From a virus: a stretch of 31,062 nucleotides of DNA. The notes under the pieces are model-generated. The model saw only the letters and a list, made by a program, of their open reading frames with translations, had not been told where the DNA came from and did not search any database. Numbering within the stretch: the first letter of the stretch is position 1; each line of letters opens with the position of its first letter. The position numbers and the translations under genes were made by a program. Below, in pieces: positions 16,422-22,548 of the stretch. The stretch covers positions 1-31,062 of IMG/VR virus record IMGVR_UViG_3300042542_001404; one strand, given 5' to 3'.

Positions 16422-16888
16422 AAATCACGATTGCCATTGACCCCGGCGTATCGGGCGGAATTGCGTGGAACAAGGACGGCCAGCTTGGCACCTGTCCCAT
16501 GCCAGCGGCGCAGCCAGAGCTGGTAGAATTCTTTGGCCTACTCATTGCCGGTACGGTCAACCCAGTTGCGTGGATCGAGGACGTGCCAAAGTTTGTCGGC
16601 AAAATGATTCCAAGCAGCACCACGGCAGTTTTGTTTTTCAACGTCGGCTACGTCGAGGGCGTGCTGGCGGCTAAGGGCGTGCGCATCGTCCGCGTCCGCC
16701 CACACGACTGGCAAAAACATTTTAGACTCGGCACAAAGAAAGACTGCTCTGGCACCACAGAGTGGAAGAACAAATTGAAGTCAGAGGCGATCCGTCGCTT
16801 CCCTACGCAGAAGGTCACGCTCGCTACCGCGGACGCGCTGCTCATTCTAGACTACGCAAACGAGAAGGGGCTGGCACCCAGTAACTGA
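16418..16888 (+). CDS. RuvC-like Holliday junction resolvase
   Basis: A 156-residue RNase H-fold protein. Strand 1 has the acidic D8 in ITIAIDPGVSGGIAWN, E54 lies in AWIEDVP, and the C-terminal helix carries D139 in TADALLILDYA; this is the spacing of RuvC-type resolvases. It would resolve branched recombination or replication intermediates before packaging. The frame is open further upstream, but the ATG at 16418 directly overlaps the lysin stop (ATGA) and places the first catalytic strand at residue 3, so it is chosen. RecT- and RecE-like genes follow. Confidence 0.8.
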   Translation: MKITIAIDPGVSGGIAWNKDGQLGTCPMPAAQPELVEFFGLLIAGTVNPVAWIEDVPKFVGKMIPSSTTAVLFFNVGYVEGVLAAKGVRIVRVRPHDWQKHFRLGTKKDCSGTTEWKNKLKSEAIRRFPTQKVTLATADALLILDYANEKGLAPSN

Positions 16889-16900
16889 GCCGCCAGCCCC
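16867..16900 (+). promoter_or_regulatory. 9-bp inverted repeat at the resolvase/annealase junction
   Basis: GGGGCTGGC (16867-16875) and GCCAGCCCC (16892-16900) form a perfect 9-bp stem with a 16-nt loop containing the resolvase stop codon. No T-run follows, so it is a poor terminator. It ends two bases before the first possible start of the RecT-like gene at 16902, so it could protect the transcript or restrain use of the upstream starts (16902, 16911) in favour of the ATG at 16944. Confidence 0.45.
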
Positions 16901-16901
16901 A

Positions 16902-17735
16902 ATGAACCCCATGAAACGAGGTTCTTATACACGACAATTTCCCATGCAACAACAACAAACATATACTACGGGCAGCAATGCCCTTCTCGCCGTCGCGTCA
17001 AACGATGCGGACGTTTACACAAGAATGTCGGATCCACTAGCTGCCGTTAAGCAGCTCGGTGAGATGATCGCGTCGTCAGGTTTATTCGGATGCACGAAAC
17101 TTGAACAAGGTCAGGTGCTGGCTCTCCAGTGTCTCGCAGAGCGCAAGCCTCCGCTTGAATTAGCTAAGACCTACCATTTGATAGACGGACGCCTCGCAAT
17201 GCGTGCAGACGCCATGCTGGCCAAGTTCCAGATGTCAGGTGGACGTGTCGAGTGGCAAACACGCACCGACAAAGAAGTCACCGCGGTGTTCTCTCACAAC
17301 GGCAACAAACTGCCGTTTACGGTCCTACAGGCGGATTTCGTGGCCAATGGCGTGGCGACAAGTCGCGACGGAAAGCTCAAGGACAACTGGCGCAAGTTCC
17401 CGCGCCAGATGCTCACGGCTCGCGTGATTAGTGAGGCGGTGCGCCTGCTCGCCCCCGAGATTGTTTTTGGGGTCTACACACCGGAGGAGGTACAGGACTT
17501 CTCGTCTACTCCCGAGGTTAAGACGGTCAAACCAGAAGTAGTGAAGCCCGAGCCGGCAAAGTTGGAGAGCATCATCACGCCAGAGCTAGAGGCTGATGCG
17601 AATGCGTTCCTGATTGCTCGAACCTACATCCAAGTAGGCCAGACCTACCGTGACGTTGCGCCTGACATGGCAGAACGGATTCTTGCAGCTCCACGCGCCT
17701 TCATCGAGGCAGTACAAGCGAGGGCATCAGCATGA
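16902..17735 (+). CDS. RecT-family single-strand annealing protein
   Basis: Up to 277 residues. The RecT-like core is visible: QVLALQCLAERKPPLELAKT, then IDGRLAMRADAMLAKFQMSG, and NWRKFPRQMLTARVISEAVR followed by FGVYTPEEV. RecT proteins bind single strands left by an exonuclease and anneal them to complementary DNA. Three in-frame ATGs exist (16902, 16911, 16944); the third, behind acaatttccc, is the most likely true start given the leaders of other genes here and the hairpin at 16867-16900, giving 263 residues. It is followed directly by its RecE-like partner with an ATGA overlap. Confidence 0.8.
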   Translation: MNPMKRGSYTRQFPMQQQQTYTTGSNALLAVASNDADVYTRMSDPLAAVKQLGEMIASSGLFGCTKLEQGQVLALQCLAERKPPLELAKTYHLIDGRLAMRADAMLAKFQMSGGRVEWQTRTDKEVTAVFSHNGNKLPFTVLQADFVANGVATSRDGKLKDNWRKFPRQMLTARVISEAVRLLAPEIVFGVYTPEEVQDFSSTPEVKTVKPEVVKPEPAKLESIITPELEADANAFLIARTYIQVGQTYRDVAPDMAERILAAPRAFIEAVQARASA

Positions 17736-18541
17736 ACCCAGCAGGCCAAATCATACCCAATATGCCGGCTTGGGAGTACCACCGCGACCCATCGATTTCC
17801 AAGTCTGGTCTCGACCAGTTCCGCAAGTCACCCGCGCACTTCCAAGCGTGGCTAAAAGAAGATCGGCAGCAGACGCCGGCGATGCGGATCGGCACGCTCA
17901 CGCACTTGGCTGTGCTTGAGCCAGCTTCCTTCGATGAGAAGACGGTGATTGCTCCGCTGGTCGACAAGCGGACCAAGGAAGGCAAGTCTATCTGGGAGCA
18001 GTTCAAGGCCGAGCATGACGGCAAGGAAATCATCACGCTGGACGAGCATGAGCAGATCGTGGCCATGCGTGACAGCGTTAGGAAGCACCAGGCCGCAGGT
18101 AAACTTCTTGCCAAGGGCGGCTCGGAGATCTCGGTCTTCGCAACCTGCCCACAGACCAAGGTCATGATGAAGGGCCGGTTCGACTGGCTCGACGGCAACA
18201 CAATAGTGGACCTCAAGACCACCGAGGACGCATCGCCAGATGGCTTTGCCAAGTCAGTGGCCAACTACCGCTACCAAATGCAAGCGGCGCACTACATCGC
18301 GCTGGCAGGCTTGGTTGGCATCAAGGACGCAACGTTCAAGATGATCGCCGTGGAAAAGTCTGCACCATACGCCGTGGCGGTGTACGAGCTAGAAGCCGTT
18401 GACTTAATCTTGGCAGAGTCCGACCGCATCACGTTGCTGGAGATGTTCTCTTCATGCACTCAGTTCCAATCGTGGCCTGCCTACTCGCAGAACATTACAA
18501 CAATTTCGTTGCCCCGTTGGGCGACAAAATCAAACCCATAA
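17732..18541 (+). CDS. RecE-like PD-(D/E)XK exonuclease
   Basis: A 269-residue nuclease. Motifs in order: RIGTLTH58LAVLEP, GRFD151WLDG, VD160-L-K162-TTED and a late YRYQMQAAHY motif (QxxxY-like), the layout of RecE/lambda-exonuclease-type phage nucleases (DUF3799-like). It would resect dsDNA ends 5' to 3' and hand the single strand to the RecT-like protein whose gene it overlaps (ATGA at 17732). The final about 30 residues (QSWPAYSQNITTISLPRWAT) lie beyond the core. A DUF669-like gene follows five bases later, forming a conventional recombination trio. Confidence 0.8.
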   Translation: MNPAGQIIPNMPAWEYHRDPSISKSGLDQFRKSPAHFQAWLKEDRQQTPAMRIGTLTHLAVLEPASFDEKTVIAPLVDKRTKEGKSIWEQFKAEHDGKEIITLDEHEQIVAMRDSVRKHQAAGKLLAKGGSEISVFATCPQTKVMMKGRFDWLDGNTIVDLKTTEDASPDGFAKSVANYRYQMQAAHYIALAGLVGIKDATFKMIAVEKSAPYAVAVYELEAVDLILAESDRITLLEMFSSCTQFQSWPAYSQNITTISLPRWATKSNP

Positions 18542-18546
18542 AACAT

Positions 18547-18954
18547 ATGTTTATTGTAGACAGAAAATCAGCCGAGTCGAAATCCTTCGACAAGCCCGGC
18601 ACCTATTCCGTGGAGATTTCTTCCGTGGAAGCATCGCTCACCCCAAAGGGTGACTCAATCGTCAAGCTCGTCTTCCGCGCCGCGGACGGCAGCGTGGCAT
18701 CCGACAATATTCTGAACCGTGACACCACATGGTGGCGCGTGAATCAGTTGCTGGCGGCCTGCCCTAACGTCCAGATCGCAGATGGCGAGCAACTGGATTT
18801 CAGCAAGCGCGAGGTCTTCAATGACTTCCTCGCTAAGTTTAAGGGTCAGTCCCTCGACATCAAGCTGGAGGAGGAGACCTACATGAAAGACGGCGAAGCC
18901 AAAAAAACTTTGCGCGTTCGTCGATTCCAGAAGTCAGCAGTCGCACCGTTCTAA
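18547..18954 (+). CDS. DUF669-like putative ssDNA-binding protein
   Basis: The ATG at 18547 gives 135 residues; the frame extends upstream into the exonuclease gene, but the region before this ATG does not resemble the family. The core reads KPGTYSVEISSVEASLTPKG, then VKLVFRA, a Trp-rich WWRVNQLLAACPN and LDIKLEEETYMKDGEAKKTL, a DUF669-like pattern. DUF669 proteins often sit next to RecT/RecE-like genes and are thought to bind single-stranded DNA. The leader aacccataaaacat has no SD. Confidence 0.65.
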   Translation: MFIVDRKSAESKSFDKPGTYSVEISSVEASLTPKGDSIVKLVFRAADGSVASDNILNRDTTWWRVNQLLAACPNVQIADGEQLDFSKREVFNDFLAKFKGQSLDIKLEEETYMKDGEAKKTLRVRRFQKSAVAPF

Positions 18955-18973
18955 ACTTGTTGGCCATACAGGG

Positions 18974-18992
18974 GCGCGACTGTTCAACGCGC
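18974..18992 (+). terminator. Weak terminator-like hairpin
   Basis: GCGCG (18974-18978), a 9-nt loop and CGCGC (18988-18992), followed by actaatttt. The 5-bp stem is short and the T-run is short and offset, so it may only pause transcription or protect the mRNA between the DUF669-like and nuclease genes. Confidence 0.3.
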
Positions 18993-19009
18993 ACTAATTT
19001 TAAAACCCA

Positions 19010-19468
19010 ATGACGATCACACTTAACGAAGCGGAGCAACGGCTCGCTAAGTTTTTGGCTAAGGGTCGCAGCGATGCTAATCGCGCCAGCAACACCCAGG
19101 ACCGCAAAATGGGCGGCCAGTCTGGCGAACTAACCGATCTTAATGGCATCGCAGCAGAGATCGCATTCTGCAAGATTCATAACGTCTATCCTGACCTTGA
19201 AATTAATGTTCACCCCGCCGCCGATTGCGTGCTGCACAGTGGTGAGGAGGTTGACGTTAAGACAACGCGGTACGCATCTGGCCGGCTGCTGGCGGTGCGC
19301 TGGAAGAAACCAAATGTGGATCTGTTCGCCCTTATGATTGGAGAGTTCCCGAGCTACCGCTACGCCGGGAGCATGACCGCGGCTGAATTATTAAAAGACG
19401 AAAGATTGCGCGACTTTGGGCATGGCCTGGGGTATGCGGCAGGCCAATCTGAATTACACTATCCATGA
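19010..19468 (+). CDS. PD-(D/E)XK-like nuclease
   Basis: A 152-residue protein with the restriction-endonuclease-like signature NGIAAE50IAFCKI, D72 (AADCVLHSGEE) and V-D82-V-K84-TT, then RLLAVRWKK and a conserved FALMIGEFPSYRYAG. I recognise the family in many environmental phages, usually near replication genes, but its substrate is unknown; degradation of host DNA or a repair nuclease are both possible. The start ATG follows ttttaaaaccca. The final bases overlap a run of tiny ORFs (19465-19529). Confidence 0.7.
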   Translation: MTITLNEAEQRLAKFLAKGRSDANRASNTQDRKMGGQSGELTDLNGIAAEIAFCKIHNVYPDLEINVHPAADCVLHSGEEVDVKTTRYASGRLLAVRWKKPNVDLFALMIGEFPSYRYAGSMTAAELLKDERLRDFGHGLGYAAGQSELHYP

Positions 19469-19536
19469 ACAAATCCAGCAAATGAGCGCCACACCATTTT
19501 CGTGGCGTCACGAAATTGATGGCGATTAGCAACTAA

Positions 19537-19556
19537 ATGAAAACTTATGAAAACTT
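19537..19556 (+). repeat. Tandem 10-bp direct repeat before the tRNA
   Basis: Two exact copies of atgaaaactt (19537-19546 and 19547-19556), directly followed by a T-run and the tRNA-Gly-like gene at 19560. The second copy supplies the ATG of the long open frame that runs through the tRNA into the Mom-like domain, so the duplication may be a junction scar. Confidence 0.8.
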
Positions 19557-20179
19557 TTTGCGTAGATAGCTCAACGGTAGAGCTTCCCCTATTCCAAGGG
19601 GAAGATGGCGGTTCAATTCCGACCTCTGCGCTCCAACTTATTGTTCGTAAGATTGATCATAGAACAGCAAAATATTTTGTGGAAACTTGGCATTATTCAA
19701 GGCGCATTCCTACCGGCAAAAACATTTCATACGCGGCATTTATTGGCAACACCCTTTACGCCGTGATTGTTTTTGGTATAGGAGTTAATCCGTATCAAGC
19801 AAAGTTTCTCGGCGTAAATCGTGTTCTAGAAATTAAACGTATGTGTCGCATTGAGCCTCCCAATAAAAATCATCCATTGTCGCGCTTTATCGCCATTGCT
19901 TCTAGGCTTGTCAAAAAAGAGTTTCCGTTTGATTGCCTCTACGCATTCGCAGACCCCGAACAAGGGCATGAAGGTACAGTGTACAGGGCTAGCGGATTTA
20001 AGCTGCATGGAATGACTAACCCAGAATGGCATCTTGTCGGAAAAGATGGCATTCAAAGGCATCGACGTTTTGCGTTTAGACACGCTATGAGAAATGGCAT
20101 AACCATTGCTCAGAGCCGCAATGTTCTTGAGCTTACACGGGTTCAAACAAAACCGAAATATCGCTGGGTTCGATATTAA
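19547..20179 (+). CDS. Mom-like DNA modification protein (GNAT fold)
   Basis: The recognisable domain begins at about residue 32 of this frame: IVRKIDHRTAKYFVETWHYS, then YAAFIGNTLYAVIVFGIGVN, EIKRMCRIEPPNKNHPLSRF and CLYAFADPEQGHEGTVYRAS, the Mom family pattern. Mu Mom converts adenines in DNA to a methylcarbamoyl-type modified base that blocks many restriction enzymes. The start is problematic: codons 5-30 are the tRNA-Gly-like gene, and no ATG, GTG or TTG occurs in frame between the tRNA and the domain. Options are ATG 19547 (reading through the tRNA), ATT 19640 (four bases after CCA) or GTG 19679 (shortened N-terminus). The gene is A/T-richer than its neighbours, suggesting import. Confidence 0.7.
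   Translation: MKTFCVDSSTVELPLFQGEDGGSIPTSALQLIVRKIDHRTAKYFVETWHYSRRIPTGKNISYAAFIGNTLYAVIVFGIGVNPYQAKFLGVNRVLEIKRMCRIEPPNKNHPLSRFIAIASRLVKKEFPFDCLYAFADPEQGHEGTVYRASGFKLHGMTNPEWHLVGKDGIQRHRRFAFRHAMRNGITIAQSRNVLELTRVQTKPKYRWVRY
19560..19635 (+). tRNA. tRNA-Gly(TCC)-like gene with 8-nt anticodon loop
   Basis: A 76-nt cloverleaf with encoded CCA. The acceptor stem GCGTAGA/TCTGCGC pairs fully with one G-T pair, the D-arm is GCTC-AACGGTA-GAGC, the T-loop TTCAATT is present, and the discriminator is T with CCA at 19633-19635. The anticodon stem TCCCC/GGGGA encloses an 8-nt loop TATTCCAA instead of 7, with TCC read as the likely anticodon; first pairs G-C, C-G and a U discriminator also suit glycine. 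The T-stem has one G-A mismatch and an extra C before the acceptor strand. It could be a working phage tRNA, a frameshift-suppressor-like form or a decaying copy. It lies inside the long open frame 19547-20179. Confidence 0.7.
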
Positions 20180-20250
20180 TAATCGTAAGAGATAATGGAC
20201 ATTCTAAACCCATCGAATTCGACGGAATTATAAATCAGCACGCTGAGTAA

Positions 20251-21351
20251 ATGAATCTTAGACCATACCAAGTCCGCGCAGTAGATTTCTGCATAGGCCG
20301 CGCCAGAGCGTTCGTTATCGCTCCAGCGGGATCAGGCAAGACCATCATCGCCGCGGCTGCTATCAAGAGCGGAATGCAGTCAGACTCACCGGCAGCGTTC
20401 ACCGACCAGGCTCGCATCGTCTGGCTGGCCAACACCCGTGAGCAGGTCCAGCAGGCTCTGGACGCGGCGGACAAGTTTGGAGTTAAGATCGAGGCGCACT
20501 GCGTAGCGGCGCAGCCCGACTGTTTATCTGCGCACGTCATTATTGTTGACGAGTGTCACCACCTCCCGGCAGCCACTTGGTTACAGATTGTCACCGACTC
20601 AAACGCGGTCATTTGGGGCTTTTCCGCAACCCCCTTCGGTGACGACCCAGAGCGCAATGCCACACTCAAGAAATTCTTTGGCGAGAATAATTTTGTCACC
20701 ATCCCGCGTCAGGAGGTTCTCGACGGTGGATCAATCACCGCCGGCGAGGTCTACGTCCACGACCTCGACGAGCCTGGTCAGTTCGATTACTCAATCAACG
20801 ACCAGACCGTAATCGAGACGATGCGTCGATGCCGGCGTTACCCAATGATACCAATCGACACGCACCAAAGCCGCGCTCGGTGGCAGTTCACGGCTGAAGC
20901 GATCCGCAACAATCACAAACGCAACTACACCATCGCAAAGTTGGCCAATGATTGCAGCGCATCTGTGCTGGTCTTGGTGTCCACCGTAGAGCATGGAGAA
21001 TTCCTCCAGCTTGCGATCCACGACTCCACGCTCGTCCACGCCAAGATACCCAAAAAGAAGCGCAAGGCCACCATCGAGGCATTCCGCGACGGCACCTTGC
21101 GCTGCATGATTGCCACCAGTCTAGCTGACGAAGGTCTTGACGTACCACGCGCTGCTGTGCTCATACTCGCATCAGGTGGGCGGTCAGCAGGAAAAATTGA
21201 GCAGCGTACCGGGCGCGTCATGCGGCCACACGCTGACAAAGATTTCGGCACCGTCCACGACTTCAAGGACCGAGGCGCATCGCTCGCACACTATCAATTT
21301 CTATCTCGCATAAAAACCTACAAAAAACTTGGCTACAAAATTCATCCATGA
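20251..21351 (+). CDS. Superfamily 2 DNA/RNA helicase
   Basis: A 366-residue helicase with ordered motifs: LRPYQVRAV (Q-like start), Walker A A24-P-A-G-S-G-K30-T31, Walker B D100-E101-C-H-H, motif III S125-A-T-P, and motifs V-VI in ATSLADEGLDVP and Q318-R-T-G-R322-VMRP. It is a small two-RecA-fold SF2 enzyme of the type phages use for replication, recombination-fork remodelling or transcription-linked roles; the substrate cannot be read from sequence. It begins 71 bases after the Mom-like gene and overlaps the next gene (ATGA). Confidence 0.85.
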   Translation: MNLRPYQVRAVDFCIGRARAFVIAPAGSGKTIIAAAAIKSGMQSDSPAAFTDQARIVWLANTREQVQQALDAADKFGVKIEAHCVAAQPDCLSAHVIIVDECHHLPAATWLQIVTDSNAVIWGFSATPFGDDPERNATLKKFFGENNFVTIPRQEVLDGGSITAGEVYVHDLDEPGQFDYSINDQTVIETMRRCRRYPMIPIDTHQSRARWQFTAEAIRNNHKRNYTIAKLANDCSASVLVLVSTVEHGEFLQLAIHDSTLVHAKIPKKKRKATIEAFRDGTLRCMIATSLADEGLDVPRAAVLILASGGRSAGKIEQRTGRVMRPHADKDFGTVHDFKDRGASLAHYQFLSRIKTYKKLGYKIHP

Positions 21352-21485
21352 TCTTACGCTGCCCCCACTGCTCAGAAGTTATGATCGTTAACCCGGCGGC
21401 CATGCTCGGGGCGATCAAAACTAAAAAGAAAGCCCGTCAGTCGCGCATCAACGGCGCAAAGGGCGGGAGGCCCAAAAAGAAATGA
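21348..21485 (+). CDS. Small basic CxxC protein (45 aa)
   Basis: Begins inside the helicase stop (ATGA). The 45 residues start MILRCPHCSEVM, with one CxxC pair, and end in a basic, Gly-rich tail GAKGGRPKKK. A single CxxC could form half a zinc site or pair through dimerisation. Tails of the KGGRPKK type are frequent in small phage DNA-binding proteins. The next gene overlaps by ATGA. Function unknown. Confidence 0.6.
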   Translation: MILRCPHCSEVMIVNPAAMLGAIKTKKKARQSRINGAKGGRPKKK

Positions 21486-21739
21486 GCGACTCACCGGAAT
21501 CGAATTGCATGAGAACCTTCGAGTTCCTCATGAACAAGTACAAGGACGAGATCGACCTCGACCTAAAAGTGCAAGGGAGCCACCCCGACCAGAAAGAGCA
21601 CGACGCAATTTACAAGTTATACTACGATAAAAAATTAACCATCCAGCAGATCAGCATCCGCTACCACCGCTCAAAGGCTTTCGTCTCCAAGATAGTTAAC
21701 CGCAAACACAAATTATATAAACATGAAACCGGACAATAA
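21482..21739 (+). CDS. Small helix-turn-helix protein
   Basis: An 85-residue protein coupled by ATGA to the CxxC gene. Residues about 42-78 (AIYKLYYDKKLTIQQISIRY, then HRSKAFVSKIVNRK) form a helix-turn-helix like the recognition regions of sigma-factor-related and small phage DNA-binding proteins; the N-terminal half is acidic and helical. It may regulate the replication block or bind a phage site. Its last 17 bases overlap the start of the beta-helix gene. Confidence 0.6.
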   Translation: MSDSPESNCMRTFEFLMNKYKDEIDLDLKVQGSHPDQKEHDAIYKLYYDKKLTIQQISIRYHRSKAFVSKIVNRKHKLYKHETGQ

Positions 21740-22274
21740 TTACTTCATCGTCTCAGATTTATTTCTGAAAGAATATTCCGACCTCGTTGTCTCGCCACCG
21801 AACCCCGCGGACTACGACGACATCTTTAAGGTCAGCGGATCGAGCAACATCACGGTGCGCGACTGCACGATCAATCCTGACGGCGGCAACCGCGAGGACG
21901 GCGTGGACATTATGCGCTACTCGAAGTACATTGAGTTCAACTGGTGCAAGGTGGGCGCCGGCAAAAAGTACGGGTTCACGATCAAGGGCGGATCAAACAA
22001 CGTGACACTGCGCGACTGCACCATCACCCGCGGCGGCGGTAACTGGGAGCGCGTAGACATCGACATCGGAAATTGGTCTACAACCACGCCGGCCAAGACT
22101 GGCGTCGTGACCATCGACCACGTCACGCGCACCGACGGCAAACCTGTCCGCGTCCGCGTTGGCTGGGCAGAGCAGCCGGTCATCATCGGACCCAAGGTTC
22201 ACATTCTTTTCTGGCAGAGTCTTGGACTGAAGATCTACTGCCTCGTCCGCCGCGCACTCCTAAAGTTATCATGA
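21723..22274 (+). CDS. Parallel beta-helix protein with hydrophobic C-terminal tail
   Basis: A 183-residue protein. The middle shows repeated beta-helix rungs (GSSNITVRDCTINPDGGN, then SKYIEFNWCKVGAGKKYGFT and GGSNNVTLRDCTITRGGGN), the pectate-lyase-like pattern of stacked short strands with Asn/Gly turns. The C-terminus is hydrophobic and basic (VHILFWQSLGLKIYCLVRRA), possibly a membrane or partner anchor. No signal peptide is seen. Beta-helices are usual in tail spikes, so one among replication genes is unexpected. I recall similar proteins in environmental phages with no known role. Overlaps on both sides suggest tight coupling. Confidence 0.6.
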   Translation: MKPDNNYFIVSDLFLKEYSDLVVSPPNPADYDDIFKVSGSSNITVRDCTINPDGGNREDGVDIMRYSKYIEFNWCKVGAGKKYGFTIKGGSNNVTLRDCTITRGGGNWERVDIDIGNWSTTTPAKTGVVTIDHVTRTDGKPVRVRVGWAEQPVIIGPKVHILFWQSLGLKIYCLVRRALLKLS

Positions 22275-22483
22275 ACGGAAAGGGCGACTCACCACGCAAC
22301 TGCTTCTCGGAAGCGTACCGCAACAATCACGACCACATCTTTAAATGCAAAAGTCAGAAGACAAAAAAGATCAACTCATCGGACGCGCAGCCATCGCGCT
22401 TGTGCTGTCACACGAAAACTCATGCGGACGCGCCCTCACCATCGACGAGGCAATGTTCGTTAGCCAAACCATCGTTGACTTAA
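22271..22483 (+). CDS. Conserved small phage protein overlapping the next gene
   Basis: Starts inside the previous stop (ATGA at 22271). The first 25 residues, MNGKGDSPRNCFSEAYRNNH plus DHIFK, closely match a very widespread short phage protein (NGKGDxPR...FRxNYDxIF) that normally stops soon after. Here the frame runs 45 residues further (to 70) and overlaps the following gene by 139 bases, in a different frame. The extra part, rich in Ser, Cys and Thr, looks unlike a conserved domain, so it may be read-through after loss of the stop. Role unknown. Confidence 0.55.
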   Translation: MNGKGDSPRNCFSEAYRNNHDHIFKCKSQKTKKINSSDAQPSRLCCHTKTHADAPSPSTRQCSLAKPSLT

Positions 22484-22530
22484 TCGAACACGGCCACCCA
22501 GAACTCAAAGAAGACATCCAGCGGAACTGA
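22345..22530 (+). CDS. Small hypothetical protein (61 aa)
   Basis: A 61-residue helical protein, MQKSEDKKDQLIGRAAIALV then SHENSCGRALTIDEAMFVSQ and TIVDLIEHGHPELKEDI, sharing 139 bases with the NGKGD protein in another frame. The amphipathic helices and ordinary composition make this the better-supported coding frame across the overlap. It ends 18 bases before the primase-helicase start. No family recognised. Confidence 0.6.
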   Translation: MQKSEDKKDQLIGRAAIALVLSHENSCGRALTIDEAMFVSQTIVDLIEHGHPELKEDIQRN

Positions 22531-22548
22531 ACCCTCCGCTCAAATCCC

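Noticed and set aside
19465-19529. Two chained mini-ORFs (MNKSSK and MSATPFSWRHEIDGD)
   Set aside because: They overlap by ATGA, but a 6-bp hairpin runs through them and their lengths (6 and 15 residues) are within chance; no further support.
20193-20231. 12-codon ORF between the Mom-like and helicase genes
   Set aside because: Short and not coupled to the helicase start; no composition signal beyond an EcoRI-like palindrome.
21348-21485. Com-like translational activator of the Mom-like gene
   Set aside because: It has a CxxC motif like Mu Com, but only one pair, and it lies downstream of the helicase rather than directly upstream of the Mom-like gene.
22073-22270. Upstream extension of the NGKGD frame inside the beta-helix gene
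   Set aside because: It has no conserved residues before the MNGKGD start, which coincides with the ATGA overlap.
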